Shown one piece after another: positions 15,249 to 24,242 of a stretch of DNA of 64,000 bases; positions within the stretch are counted from its first letter, which is position 1; every line of letters begins with the position of its first letter. Under the pieces are notes generated by a model that saw only the letters and a list, made by a program, of their open reading frames with translations, ran no database searches and had not been told where the DNA came from. The stretch lies in assembly GCA_014380615.1 (NCBI GenBank), contig JACMJM010000010.1, positions 1 to 64,000 of the forward strand, written 5' to 3'. The position numbers and the translations under genes are program-made. Source of the DNA: Sphingobacteriaceae bacterium (GTDB lineage: Bacteria > Bacteroidota > Bacteroidia > Sphingobacteriales > Sphingobacteriaceae).

Positions 15249-17588
15249 TTAAAACTTATATAGATCTGTTTTTAAAAATACACGGTAGTCTTTAATCATA
15301 CCGGCAGTCTTTTTATCAGCCCGGGGCAGATATTTTAAACCCTTTATAGTTACTACTTCTCCTAAGTCGATTACAATTTGGTGAGGGTGCGAAGGCCGCT
15401 TTCCCACCGATTGGCTTTGCCAGAACGTTGTTTCCTGTAAATCAAATACTTTGTCTGCCGAACTGTTCGACGCCGTAGTTTCTTCGCTGTCGGCATATAA
15501 TACATTCCATTTTAATCGTGGTAAGGTTGTTCCGTCAGCACCAATTAATTCGAGCTCTGCCAGAGTTGTTAGGCCGTCTTTTGCATCCTGAGAGTTTAAA
15601 GCTTCAAAGCATAAATAACGACCTTTAAACGTTTTTTCAAAATTTACTTCTTTCCAGCCTTCTCCGGCGGGAAATGAACCGATATGAATGGGGTTTTCAC
15701 CAGATAAATTGAGGTTTTGTCCGGGTTTCCTGCTAAGAAGGGATGCGTCCGGGCTTATCTGATCCAGTATAGGTTCTTTCAATCCGGCTACTGTTGTTGC
15801 TGCTGGCTGATCAACATCTAAAATGATAATCTCATTATTGCCTTTTTTTAGCCATACTCCGGGAATATATAAAGTTTGTTGTGGCCCTATCTTCCAAAAA
15901 CGACCCATGTTATAGCCATTTACCCAAACCATTCCCTTACCCCAAGTGCTAACATCGAGGAAAGTGTCGCCAGTTTTACTAAGGTTAAAGTTGCCTTTAT
16001 ACCATCCGGGGCCGGTAATTTTTCCTGGTTTAAATTTTCCAGCGCTTTGAAATTTATAGTCGACAGGAAAGTTATATACGAGCCAGTTTTTGAGTTCGGT
16101 GAATACGGCACCATCGCTAACTTCAACTTTTTGGGTTATTCCTTTTCTGTCGATGATAGCCCTACCATAATTAACTCTACCAGTTGCCTCGACCAAAATA
16201 TCAAGTCTGGCGTCGCCTATAATTTCCGGAAGCTGCACGGTATTATCACCGCGGCGGCGGTCAAGTTTGCCAATTTGTTTACCATTTATAAATACAGTCG
16301 CCCAGTCGTGTAGTTCTGTTATAATAAGTTTCTTTTTTGATGCTGAGGCAGGGAGTGTTGTGCGATAAAGTATGCGCCCCCAGCCTTGGTCGAAGTCTTC
16401 CATGGGCTGGATTTTTTCACTTTTCCGGGCAGCCGGAAGATTGTCAAACAATGCGGCACTTTGTTTCAACTCAAATTTCGGGATAGCGATAATTTCCGCA
16501 ACCGGCTTGGGTATATCCGCCAGTTTTTCGCCGGGTAAAAGATAATTTTTCAACAAATCACGAACCGCAAAAAATTTATCAGTGGTATTGCCCTGTTCGC
16601 CTATCGGTGCGTTATAATCATAAGACGTTGCCATAGCCGAGTAAGGCGGGGCATTGGCGCCTCCCCATTGACCAAATGTTGTTCCGCCATGCGCCATGTA
16701 AAGGCTGAAAGAGATTTTACGGTCCATCATATCTTTCATGCTACCTATGAAGCTGGCAACTGAGCGTGTCTCGTGCGGCCTTCCCCAATGATCGAACCAG
16801 CCCGACCAGTATTCACTGCACATTAACGGCGCATCTGGATATTTTTCCTGGAAAGATTTAAATTGATTGTCGATATTTTGGCCCGCACCAAAATTTAAGG
16901 TGGTTGCAACGCCATCTAAGGTGTATTTATTGAAGTTTGATGACCAGTCGCACCTGAAAAGCTGTGCCTTATCAAAACCTGCCGCTCTTACCGCATCCCG
17001 TGTAGCTTCCATATAAGCCTGCTCGCCACCGAAAGACGCATACTCGTTTTCTACCTGCACCATAATGATGTTTCCGCCATTCTGAATCTGATAGGGAGCA
17101 AGTTGTTTGGCAGCCTGAGTTAGAAACATTTTGGTACGCTCCATAAAATACGAATCTTTCAATGTTCTAACCTGAATATCTTTTTTCTTTAATAACCACC
17201 AGGGCAATCCTCCCATATCCCATTCCGCGCAAACGTAAGGTCCAGGGCGAACAATACAATACATGCCATTTTTCTGAACTAATCGTACAAATTCCGCAAC
17301 ATCATTCTGTCCTTTAAAATCATATACACCTGGTTGCTGTTCGTGTATGTTCCAAAACAGGTAAATACAAACGGTATTCATCCCCATCGCTTTACTTAGC
17401 TGTATGCGGTGTTCCCAGTATTCTTTCGGAATTCGCGGATAATGTAACTCGGCAGCCCGGATTATAAAAGGCTTTCCGTTTAATAAAAATTCCTTTTTTC
17501 CGAGTGTAAAGGTGCCAGGCGTTGTTTGTGCAAAGCCATTAAACAGCATTAATGTTAACAGCAGTGCCGAAAGAAGTAATCTTTTCAT
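15249..17588 (-). CDS. GH35 beta-galactosidase with C-terminal discoidin-like domain
   Basis: 779 residues, signal peptide MKRLLLSALLLTLMLFNGFA, so periplasmic or secreted. The GH35 TIM barrel (about 30-345) carries acid/base Glu182 (VQVENEYASFG) and nucleophile Glu259 (MCSEYWSGWFDHWG), plus the family blocks GMNTVCIYLFWN and RPGPYVCAEWDMGGLPWWL. Beta-sandwich domains follow (VNGYNMGRFWKIGPQQTLYIPG, about 550), then a C-terminal F5/8 type (CBM32-like) domain from about 640 (YADSEETTASNSSADKVFDL). It removes terminal beta-linked galactose from glycans. No SusC/SusD pair is nearby, so it is not in a typical polysaccharide locus. Confidence 0.92.
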   Translation of the reverse strand: MKRLLLSALLLTLMLFNGFAQTTPGTFTLGKKEFLLNGKPFIIRAAELHYPRIPKEYWEHRIQLSKAMGMNTVCIYLFWNIHEQQPGVYDFKGQNDVAEFVRLVQKNGMYCIVRPGPYVCAEWDMGGLPWWLLKKKDIQVRTLKDSYFMERTKMFLTQAAKQLAPYQIQNGGNIIMVQVENEYASFGGEQAYMEATRDAVRAAGFDKAQLFRCDWSSNFNKYTLDGVATTLNFGAGQNIDNQFKSFQEKYPDAPLMCSEYWSGWFDHWGRPHETRSVASFIGSMKDMMDRKISFSLYMAHGGTTFGQWGGANAPPYSAMATSYDYNAPIGEQGNTTDKFFAVRDLLKNYLLPGEKLADIPKPVAEIIAIPKFELKQSAALFDNLPAARKSEKIQPMEDFDQGWGRILYRTTLPASASKKKLIITELHDWATVFINGKQIGKLDRRRGDNTVQLPEIIGDARLDILVEATGRVNYGRAIIDRKGITQKVEVSDGAVFTELKNWLVYNFPVDYKFQSAGKFKPGKITGPGWYKGNFNLSKTGDTFLDVSTWGKGMVWVNGYNMGRFWKIGPQQTLYIPGVWLKKGNNEIIILDVDQPAATTVAGLKEPILDQISPDASLLSRKPGQNLNLSGENPIHIGSFPAGEGWKEVNFEKTFKGRYLCFEALNSQDAKDGLTTLAELELIGADGTTLPRLKWNVLYADSEETTASNSSADKVFDLQETTFWQSQSVGKRPSHPHQIVIDLGEVVTIKGLKYLPRADKKTAGMIKDYRVFLKTDLYKF

Positions 17589-17708
17589 GTGTGTTTTGGA
17601 GGGTGTTTATAAACCTTAAAGATATTAATAACGATTAATATAAAATATGATTGCCGAAAAATTATATACTTACCTATGATAGCGTATAGGGGCTAAACAA
17701 CCTTTTTT

Positions 17709-17740
17709 CTGATTATGGGCGTTTCTGTAGCCATAATCAG
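17709..17740. promoter_or_regulatory. 10-bp inverted repeat upstream of GH35 gene
   Basis: CTGATTATGG and CCATAATCAG, separated by 12 bp, about 120 bp before the GH35 start. Neither strand has a T-run after it, so it is not a standard terminator. A possible operator. Confidence 0.35.
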
Positions 17741-17874
17741 GAAATATGAGGTAAAGCTGCTGTGGGCATCAACGATACGAGAAACCGGCCTGGATATAGC
17801 CAGCTAACAGAATGCGAAGTATGGAATATGGGATAGAAAGCCTTCAGATTTCTTTCGGCAGGTGCTTTAGCGGG

Positions 17875-18090
17875 TTAATCCGCCAGTTCCTGGCAGTAAA
17901 ATCCTTCTGTTTGCAGTAATGTTTCAATAGCTTCGGGATCGAGGTTGTTTGATACTATGCGGAGGATATTGTCGCAATCATCCAAATCGAAGTTCCAGTG
18001 TTTGATAGTTGGAACCGCATCCAGAAGCGGCTGCACTTTAACAATTTGATCTTCATGGGTAATACTTGTCTTAAATACCAATATGTTCAT
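17875..18090 (-). CDS. Small ferredoxin-fold-like protein (71 aa)
   Basis: I use the ATG at 18090 (MNILVFKTSITHEDQIVKVQ) rather than the longer frame from 18147, because the shorter form starts at the first beta strand and avoids overlapping the upstream gene. Pattern beta-alpha-beta-beta-alpha-beta suggests an HMA-like fold, but the metal-binding CxxC is absent. It is the last gene of a three-gene operon with an ECF sigma factor and a membrane protein. Function unknown. Confidence 0.65.
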   Translation of the reverse strand: MNILVFKTSITHEDQIVKVQPLLDAVPTIKHWNFDLDDCDNILRIVSNNLDPEAIETLLQTEGFYCQELAD

Positions 18091-18115
18091 AAAACCACTT
18101 CTTAAAATCATATTA

Positions 18116-18463
18116 TCAGATATTATGTTGTTCTTCGCTATCACCAAAATGCTCTTTCCTCGAAAAACACAGTCGGTTTTTCATTTCCGCCTTAAATCTT
18201 TCCCTTTCTTCAGGCGTCATATTTCCGCATTTATGCTTCATCCAGTGGGGGCCGTCCTTATGCCCGCCACGCCCAAAACCGAACAAAATCTTGCTCAGGA
18301 TAAAAATTCCCATCGCCTGCCAGAATGTAATGGTGCTTACATTTATAATATCAGGCAATAGATTGTTCCATAATGCCATCACAATAAAACTTATTAATGC
18401 TAGGGAGGAAGCTATGCCCAGTGGAATAAAAAAGAATCGGCCTTTATAAAATATTTTTTTCAT
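18116..18463 (-). CDS. Two-helix membrane protein of the sigma-factor operon
   Basis: Start chosen at 18463 (MKKIFYKGRFFFIPLGIASS), 10 bp after the sigma-factor gene; a frame from 18493 would overlap it. 115 residues: two membrane helices (about 9-30 and 45-65), then a cytoplasmic His/Arg/Lys-rich tail GHKDGPHWMKHKCGNMTPEERERFKAEMKNR. Tails with MTPEERERF recur in Bacteroidota membrane proteins placed next to ECF sigma genes. It is a candidate regulator of the sigma factor, but no anti-sigma domain is recognisable. Confidence 0.7.
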   Translation of the reverse strand: MKKIFYKGRFFFIPLGIASSLALISFIVMALWNNLLPDIINVSTITFWQAMGIFILSKILFGFGRGGHKDGPHWMKHKCGNMTPEERERFKAEMKNRLCFSRKEHFGDSEEQHNI

Positions 18464-18473
18464 GTTCTTAAAT

Positions 18474-19022
18474 TTAGTCTTCGATAATTTCAAGATACAG
18501 CTGCTTTAAGCGTTTGCGTAAGTGAAGCACGGCATACCTTTTTCTCGATATCAGGGTGCTTACATTTTGGCCCGTACGGTCAGCGATTTCCTGGAAAGGG
18601 ATGTCGTCCATCTCATGCAAAATGAACACTTCCCGCTGGTCGGCTGGTAATTCTTCCAGAGCCAAAAAAAGTTGTTCCCAGAAGATATTACGCAGGTATT
18701 CGGTCTCAGGAGTTTTAGCTTCTGTAAGCAGCAAAGCTTTAAGATCCATCCCCGATTCATCATCGCTAAAGCTGTCATCTAATCGCTCTTCACCTTTCTT
18801 TTTGTGTTTATCGATGATTTTGTTTCTGGCAACCCTGTACAGCCATGCGCCTGTTTGTTCAATAGGCTCTGAGTTAATTACCGAGCTTAACTGGTACCAA
18901 ACATCCTGCAGAATGTCTTCGGCATCAGCATCGCTTTTCACCCGTTTCCGGATAAATCCCATCAGCCCCTTTCCATACTCTTTTATTGATTTAAGGATGC
19001 GGCTGTTTTTTTCTTCGGGCAT
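18474..19022 (-). CDS. ECF-type RNA polymerase sigma factor
   Basis: Region 2 (about residues 17-80: GFIRKRVKSDADAEDILQDV ... TGAWLYRVARNKIIDKHKKK) and region 4 (about 118-170: LEELPADQREVFILHEMDDI, PFQEIADRTGQNVSTLISRK). I take the ATG at 19022 (MPEEKNSRILKSIKEYGKGL), 182 residues; an in-frame ATG at 19070 would add MLLVFTIKQDTLLSAV, which is less like the family. It heads the three-gene operon 19022-17875. Target genes cannot be told from the window. Confidence 0.85.
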   Translation of the reverse strand: MPEEKNSRILKSIKEYGKGLMGFIRKRVKSDADAEDILQDVWYQLSSVINSEPIEQTGAWLYRVARNKIIDKHKKKGEERLDDSFSDDESGMDLKALLLTEAKTPETEYLRNIFWEQLFLALEELPADQREVFILHEMDDIPFQEIADRTGQNVSTLISRKRYAVLHLRKRLKQLYLEIIED

Positions 19023-19070
19023 TACGGCGCTTAGCAATGTATCTTGTTTAATGGTGAAGACGAGCAACAC

Positions 19071-19658
19071 TGAAAAACATTTTAAATTATTTTATTTTTT
19101 TTGTTTTGACTGCCGAATTGCCCGGCTGTTACAATCTAGAGCAAAGAAAGATGATGAATTGACAACCCTATGTCAGTAGATAAAAATAGGGTGTTTTATT
19201 TGATTGGGATTTTATTTCACGCAAAAGGGAGCAACGATGAAAACACGCAAAGAAGAGGAGGTATTTCGCAGTGCTTGTAGGTTTTGTGGCAAGCTTTGTG
19301 GCTTGGTGACTTTGTGGCCTAAATTAGTATAGCCACTAAGGCTAAGGCACTAAGTTTATTATGCGTTTTATTTCACGCAAAGAACGCAAAGATGAAAACA
19401 CGCAAAGCAGGGAAGGTGTTTCGCTGCATTTGTCGGCTTTTAAGAAACCTTTGTGACTTCATGGCCTCAACAATATTAGTACAGCCACTAAGAAGGCAGC
19501 CTTTGTGGCTTTGTGGCTCAAAATACTAATATAGCTAATAGAGGCTCGATTCACTAAGTTAACCCGCATTCCTAATTGAATAATTCAGGAGGTTTCTTTG
19601 CGATCTTTGCGCCTTCCCTTACATTGCTTTGCGTGAATAAGCTCTCTTTGGAAGGAAA
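19071..19658. repeat. Intergenic direct repeats of the ACGCAAAG type
   Basis: 588 bp with no credible gene. Two diverged copies of about 155 bp (19208-19365 and 19367-19520) each begin TTTATTTCACGCAAA, continue GATGAAAACACGCAAAG, and contain TTTGTGGCT-rich segments plus AGCCACTAAG. An inverted partner (TTTGCGATCTTTGCGCC ... CTTTGCGTGAA) lies at about 19597-19637, so the block has outward-facing ACGCAAAG ends. Such sequences occur as dispersed non-coding repeats in many Bacteroidota genomes. Confidence 0.6.
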
Positions 19659-20303
19659 TCAAATTCTGCCCTCCCACTCTCCATAAAACTGCTCTAAAAA
19701 CATCTCCATAAACTGATGCCTTTTAATCGCGAGTTCTTTACCCGCAGCGGTATTCATTTTGTCTTTTAACAATAAAAGCTTCTCATAAAAATGATTAATG
19801 GTAGGCGCATTACTGTTTTTGTATTCTTCCTTAGTTATATTGGTATTTGGAAGAATTTCCGGATCATAAAACCCACGCTGCTTATAACCCCCGTAACTAA
19901 AAGCACGGGCAATACCCATCGCTCCGATTGCGTCTAGCCGATCTGCGTCCTGAACTACATCAAGTTCTTTTGACTGAAACCTAACGTTACCCAAGCTGGC
20001 TTTGAAAGACATATAACGAATAATCTGTTGTACATGGTGAATGGTGTCTTCATTCACTGAGATTGATCTTAAAAAATCACCAGCCTTTTGCGGGCCTATC
20101 TCTTCGTCGCCGTTATTAAATTTTGAATCGGCGATATCATGAAGTAAGGCGGCATATTCTACTACCTCAATATCTGCCTGTTCTTTAACCGCGATAGTTT
20201 TTGCTGTTTGCCAAACCCGGTAAATGTGCCACCAGTCATGCCCGGCCTCGGCACCATCAAGAGATAGTTTTACATAAGCTGCTGTTTGTTCAATTTTATC
20301 CAT
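19659..20303 (-). CDS. HD-domain phosphohydrolase
   Basis: 214 residues, metal-dependent HD superfamily, probably a nucleotide phosphohydrolase. Motifs: GHDWWHIYRVW (first His, about 22), LLHDIADSKF (HD pair, about 54-55), and the last Asp in VVQDADRLDAIGAMGIARAF (about 117). The GHDWWHxxRV plus QDADRLDAIGAIGIAR pattern is that of the YedJ/YpgQ-like group. Cytoplasmic, single gene. Confidence 0.87.
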   Translation of the reverse strand: MDKIEQTAAYVKLSLDGAEAGHDWWHIYRVWQTAKTIAVKEQADIEVVEYAALLHDIADSKFNNGDEEIGPQKAGDFLRSISVNEDTIHHVQQIIRYMSFKASLGNVRFQSKELDVVQDADRLDAIGAMGIARAFSYGGYKQRGFYDPEILPNTNITKEEYKNSNAPTINHFYEKLLLLKDKMNTAAGKELAIKRHQFMEMFLEQFYGEWEGRI

Positions 20304-20398
20304 TTGCGAAAGTTAAAAATAAGATGAACTTTTAGTCGCACGGATTGTAATTATTGGAACAGTAATTGTATCTAACCAATCTTACTAGAAAACAAATT

Positions 20399-20632
20399 AT
20401 GAGCTTATTAAAATATTTAGTGTTTGGAGTCGCGGTAGCCGCAGGCGTAAACTACGCGACTAAAAAGAGAGAAGACGGAAGATCATTGATTGATGATTTG
20501 AGCGATAAAGCTCCCGAATGGATGGAAAAAGCAAAACAATATACCGATCAGTTTAAAGGTCAGTTTGCTCAAGCCACCGGCTCTGCTACTAATCAGGATA
20601 ATAACGTACATACAGAAAATCCACCATATTAA
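20399..20632 (+). CDS. Small YtxH-like protein
   Basis: Start at the ATG at 20399 (MSLLKYLVFGVAVAAGVNYA), which begins directly with a membrane segment; the longer frame from 20366 adds unlikely residues. 77 residues: one helix (4-20), then KKREDGRSLIDDLSDKAPEW and an amphipathic Gln/Asn-rich tail. This is the layout of YtxH-type stress-associated small proteins. Role unknown. Confidence 0.65.
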   Translation: MSLLKYLVFGVAVAAGVNYATKKREDGRSLIDDLSDKAPEWMEKAKQYTDQFKGQFAQATGSATNQDNNVHTENPPY

Positions 20633-20806
20633 TTTATTTTGTGATTTAGCGTAACGCTCGGTGATGCCGGGCTTTCGTTGTTTTAACCATTCTTGCTGTT
20701 TTTTTAGAATCATATAATTGCCACATTACTGAAGCCGCAAAAGCCTTTCTTCGAAATAATAAAGTGTTAGTCTTATATTAGCGAAATAAAAGGCAGGCCT
20801 TCTTAA

Positions 20807-21619
20807 ATGGACAACGATTTTTATCAGCATATCTTCAATAAGCATCAGCATATTGAAGCAGTGCCTTCAAACGAAGAGATTGCAGGCTGGGCGCTACGAC
20901 TTATCAGGCTCTTATATCCCGAACAATCTAAACAGGTTTTTACATCTTTAAACCAGATAGAAGCCGAGCTTATTCAATTACGTACAGAGCTTTGTAATAT
21001 CATGAATGCCACAAAGGCTTGTCAGAATTGTGATAACGCCGAAAAGGCAAGTGTGTTTTTTGATGATTTACCGAAGCTTTATACGTTGTTAAACACCGAT
21101 ATAAAGGCTATTCTGGATGGAGATCCGGCCGCAAAAAGTGAGTTTGAGATTATAAGGGCCTATCCCGGCTTTTATGCCATCTCTTTTTATAGGCTGGCCC
21201 ACGCATTACTTAAATTAGATATTCCCTTAATCCCCAGAATCCTGACAGAATACGCCCACTCGAAAACCGGCATAGACATCCATCCCGGCGCAGAAGTGGG
21301 CGAATACTTGTACATCGATCATGGAACTGGTATAGTTATTGGCGAAACCGCCACCATTGGTAACCACGTGAAGTTTTATCAGGGAGTTACGCTTGGCGCG
21401 TTAAGTGTAGATAAGAGCATGACTTCGGTTAAGCGCCACCCAACGGTTGAAGATAATGTGGTGATTTATGCAGGTGCTACTATTTTAGGAGGAGAAACTG
21501 TTATCGGTCATAATAGTATAATAGGTGGTAACGTATGGCTTACTAAAAGTGTGCCTCCATATTCAACTGTATATCACGAATCGAAGGCTAAAGTTGTAGA
21601 AAGGCAGGTGAAAAGTTAA
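20807..21619 (+). CDS. cysE: Serine O-acetyltransferase
   Basis: 270 residues. Makes O-acetylserine from serine and acetyl-CoA, first step of cysteine synthesis. An N-terminal helical region (to about 140) precedes a left-handed beta-helix of hexapeptide repeats: GIDIHPGAEVGEYLYIDHGT, VIGETATIGNHVKFYQGVTLG, IYAGATILGGETVIGHNSIIGGNVWL. Active-site His residues sit in IDHGTG and in KRHPTV. The long form with an extended N-terminus is usual in Bacteroidota (EpsC/CysE group). Its stop overlaps the start of the cysteine synthase gene by one base, so both act in one pathway and are co-translated. Confidence 0.94.
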   Translation: MDNDFYQHIFNKHQHIEAVPSNEEIAGWALRLIRLLYPEQSKQVFTSLNQIEAELIQLRTELCNIMNATKACQNCDNAEKASVFFDDLPKLYTLLNTDIKAILDGDPAAKSEFEIIRAYPGFYAISFYRLAHALLKLDIPLIPRILTEYAHSKTGIDIHPGAEVGEYLYIDHGTGIVIGETATIGNHVKFYQGVTLGALSVDKSMTSVKRHPTVEDNVVIYAGATILGGETVIGHNSIIGGNVWLTKSVPPYSTVYHESKAKVVERQVKS

Positions 21620-22491
21620 TGGCCGGATTAATCGATTTTATAGGAAATACTCCTTTGGTTGAGTTGCAAAGGCTTAATCCCAACCCAAATATTAAGATTT
21701 ACGCCAAGCTGGAAGGAAATAATCCCGGTGGAAGTGTAAAGGATCGTGCGGCACTTAACATGATTAAAAGTGCCTTAGAGCGAGGAGACATCAAAGCAGG
21801 AACCAGGCTGGTTGAAGCTACAAGCGGTAATACCGGAATTGCCTTAGCAATGATCGCCAGGCTTTACGATTTGGAAATTGAATTGGTAATGCCCTCGAAT
21901 TCTACCCGCGAGCGTACGTTAACCATGGAAGCCTACGGGGCTAAAGTTACCTTATTGGAGAGCATAGAACTTTGTCGCGATTACGCTGAAGAAAAAGGTG
22001 CTTCAGGCGATTATTACCTCTTAAACCAATTTTCCAATCCCGACAATTTCATGGCCCATTATAAAACAACCGGCCCCGAAATATGGAGGGATACGAATGG
22101 GGCGATAACACATTTTGTAAGTGCGATGGGTACCACAGGTACTATTATGGGTACTTCAATGTTTTTTAAAGAACAAAACTCCGATATTCAAATAGTAGGT
22201 TGTCAGCCTACAGAAGAGTCATCTATACCCGGGATTCGCCGCTGGCCCGAAGAATATTTGCCCAAAATTTTCGATCCCTCCCGTGTTGATCGTGTGATCG
22301 ATGTTTCGCAGGCAGATGCCACCGCCATGACACGTAAACTAGCAAGCGAAGAGGGGATATTTGCGGGCATGAGCAGCGGGGGCGCAGCCCATGCGGCTAT
22401 CCAACTGGCAAAAGAATTGCAAAATGGTGTAATTGTATTTATTGTATGCGATAGGGGAGACCGGTACCTGAGCAGTGATTTATTTGCCTGA
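21619..22491 (+). CDS. cysM: Cysteine synthase B (O-acetylserine sulfhydrylase)
   Basis: 290 residues, PLP-dependent beta-family enzyme converting O-acetylserine plus sulfide or thiosulfate to cysteine. The PLP lysine is Lys41 in GGSVKDRAA; the substrate loop is EATSGNTGIALAMIA (about 68-82); the PLP phosphate loop is MGTTGTIMGT (about 171-180). GIRRWPEEYLPKIFDPSRVD and VCDRGDRYLSSDLF at the C-terminus are CysM rather than CysK features. Starts in the TAATG overlap with cysE. Confidence 0.94.
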   Translation: MAGLIDFIGNTPLVELQRLNPNPNIKIYAKLEGNNPGGSVKDRAALNMIKSALERGDIKAGTRLVEATSGNTGIALAMIARLYDLEIELVMPSNSTRERTLTMEAYGAKVTLLESIELCRDYAEEKGASGDYYLLNQFSNPDNFMAHYKTTGPEIWRDTNGAITHFVSAMGTTGTIMGTSMFFKEQNSDIQIVGCQPTEESSIPGIRRWPEEYLPKIFDPSRVDRVIDVSQADATAMTRKLASEEGIFAGMSSGGAAHAAIQLAKELQNGVIVFIVCDRGDRYLSSDLFA

Positions 22492-22535
22492 GCATTTATA
22501 TCAAACAAAAGCCCTTTCACAATCCTTATATCATC

Positions 22536-23054
22536 ATGAAATTGATCTCATCGATTGGAGGAGGACTTGCAGGTGCTTGTGCCCTCACTTTAATGCATGA
22601 AATAGTTAAGCGGCTTGATTCTGAAGCACCAAGAATGGACTTAATGGGAATGCAGGCAGTAAAAAAAGGACTAAACAAAGCAGATGCTGTAGTGCCGGAT
22701 TCGAAGAATCTTTACCGGATAGCTTTGGCCGGGGATCTCATCAGTAATACAATCTACTACAGTCTTGGTGTAGCCGGTAAAAGAAAATACATTTGGCCTA
22801 AGGGCGCTCTTGCCGGTGCGGCAGCCGGATTAGGTGCTATCTTCCTGCCTAAATCAATTGGTTTAAATCCGGCCTATAGCAGCAGAACCTTAAAAACCAA
22901 GGCATTTACCACAGGCCTGTATTTAATCGGCGGCTTAGTAGCATCGGCTGTGGCAAAAAAATTAGAAAATAATCGAAAAAAGCCTCTTGAAAAAGCAAAA
23001 AAAGCTTTCGATCTCATATCATATAACAGAAACTCTTTCTTGAAAAACGGTTAA
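22536..23054 (+). CDS. Hypothetical membrane protein
   Basis: 172 residues with glycine/alanine-rich hydrophobic stretches at about 5-22, 62-82, 87-107 and 128-145, and a basic C-terminus (KKLENNRKKPLEKAKKAF). An N-terminal pattern GGGLAGACALTLMHEIVKRL resembles small integral membrane proteins found in Sphingobacteriaceae. No function known to me. 44 bp after cysM, in the same direction, possibly on the same transcript. Confidence 0.7.
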   Translation: MKLISSIGGGLAGACALTLMHEIVKRLDSEAPRMDLMGMQAVKKGLNKADAVVPDSKNLYRIALAGDLISNTIYYSLGVAGKRKYIWPKGALAGAAAGLGAIFLPKSIGLNPAYSSRTLKTKAFTTGLYLIGGLVASAVAKKLENNRKKPLEKAKKAFDLISYNRNSFLKNG

Positions 23055-23189
23055 AATAGCGGAAGTAAAAAATCGCGATTATCGGCGATATAAGCTTTTC
23101 CTTCCATCCGGGTAGGCTGGGAAAGATTGTTGCCTGGGTTCAAAAGTTTGCCCAAGGCGAATCAGCCTAACGTTCAGGAGCGGATAGCA

Positions 23190-23226
23190 GCGGATTCGGA
23201 CACATTAAAAAGTGTCGACAATCCGC
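23190..23226. other. Imperfect hairpin
   Basis: GCGGATT ... GACAC, loop, GTGTC ... AATCCGC (23190-23226). No T-run follows on either strand, so terminator activity is uncertain. It lies between two convergent genes. Confidence 0.4.
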
Positions 23227-23262
23227 AAAAAAATTAATCTAAAAGAGAAGCTGGGTGGTGTT

Positions 23263-23388
23263 TTAAAGAGAGTTATTATCTGCCACAAATTCAACCTCTT
23301 CATCATCAATAACCGGAGCTGTTTTCATTGCGTACAAAATCCAAGCCGCATCTAAAATCAAAAATACAATGAGCGTTACAACAAGCAT
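23263..23388 (-). CDS. Small single-helix membrane protein (41 aa)
   Basis: ATG at 23388, stop at 23263. The product starts MLVVTLIVFLILDAAWILYA and ends with the acidic tail VIDDEEVEFVADNNSL, one helix (about 1-21) followed by a short soluble tail. The hydrophobic-then-acidic design looks like real small membrane proteins, but no family is recognised and there is no conservation evidence in the window. Confidence 0.5.
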   Translation of the reverse strand: MLVVTLIVFLILDAAWILYAMKTAPVIDDEEVEFVADNNSL

Positions 23389-24077
23389 ATTAAAAAACTG
23401 TTTATGTAATTAACGTGAATTTTTTGTTAAAAATCACTTCAAAAAACATATTTATAATATTTTGTGATTATACGCCTCGCCTTTTGGTGGATTTTAAAAA
23501 ACTTTGATTTTAATTGTAATTAAAGCTGTTATTTAAAGCAATTATTGTAAAAATCTTTTTCGGCTTACACCTTTAAAAGAGCCTTTTTAAGGTCGTTTTG
23601 ATAAAGATTTCTGCATTTTCTTCATGAAAAGCTGAAAATTAAGATTTATCTGAAAACGCATCATCTGTTAATTTTTGTACCGGACGATCTACTTCTGGCT
23701 ATTATTGGGGTGAATTTTAAGAATTATATTGGGGGAAGGAATCTTTACGGAGATATTTAGAGTTTCAAGATCCAAATGTCAACAGTAAGTACTAATCGGT
23801 ATTACTCATGCTAGCATTACATGTTGCGTTTACATCGAAAGATTATATCACCACACGCACGTGATCTAGTCATGGGCTAATTGCTTTCAGAATGATCAAG
23901 TAACTTTATTGGGATTGCCGTCCTTGGGTTACGTAGCACCAAGAGCCTGAGGATCTTTAACGCAAGTAATTAGCTCAGGCAACCTGAAAACATCTTCTGG
24001 GTTTTTTCTTGTGCTTGATGCTTTTTTGACACCTTTTTATAAAATAAGGTTTTTAATGTCGTTAAGGAATGTTTTAG
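23389..24077. other. Long intergenic region
   Basis: About 690 bp, AT-rich, with no convincing ORF. The only structure noted is an inverted repeat GCCTGAG (23944-23950) / CTCAGGC (23974-23980) shortly before the tRNA. No known RNA family was recognised by eye. Confidence 0.45.
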
Positions 24078-24149
24078 TGTGCCCAGAGGGATTCGAACCC
24101 CCATCAGCAGAACCGGAATCTGCAATTCTATCCATTGAACTATGGGCAC
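24078..24149 (-). tRNA. tRNA-Arg (anticodon CCG)
   Basis: 72 nt on the minus strand without encoded CCA. The acceptor arm pairs GTGCCCA with TGGGCAC, the anticodon arm is GCAGA TTCCGGT TCTGC giving anticodon CCG, and the T arm is GGGGG TTCGAAT CCCTC. Reads the CGG codon. Confidence 0.93.
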
Positions 24150-24242
24150 TTGCCGCAAATATATAAAAAATGGAATTGGCCTTTTGTTTAAATGTTAACT
24201 ATTAAATCTTGTCCCCGCATTTTTTAATATATACTTTGGTAA

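Noticed and set aside
23970..24158. 62-codon minus-strand frame.
   Set aside because: It runs through the tRNA-Arg gene.
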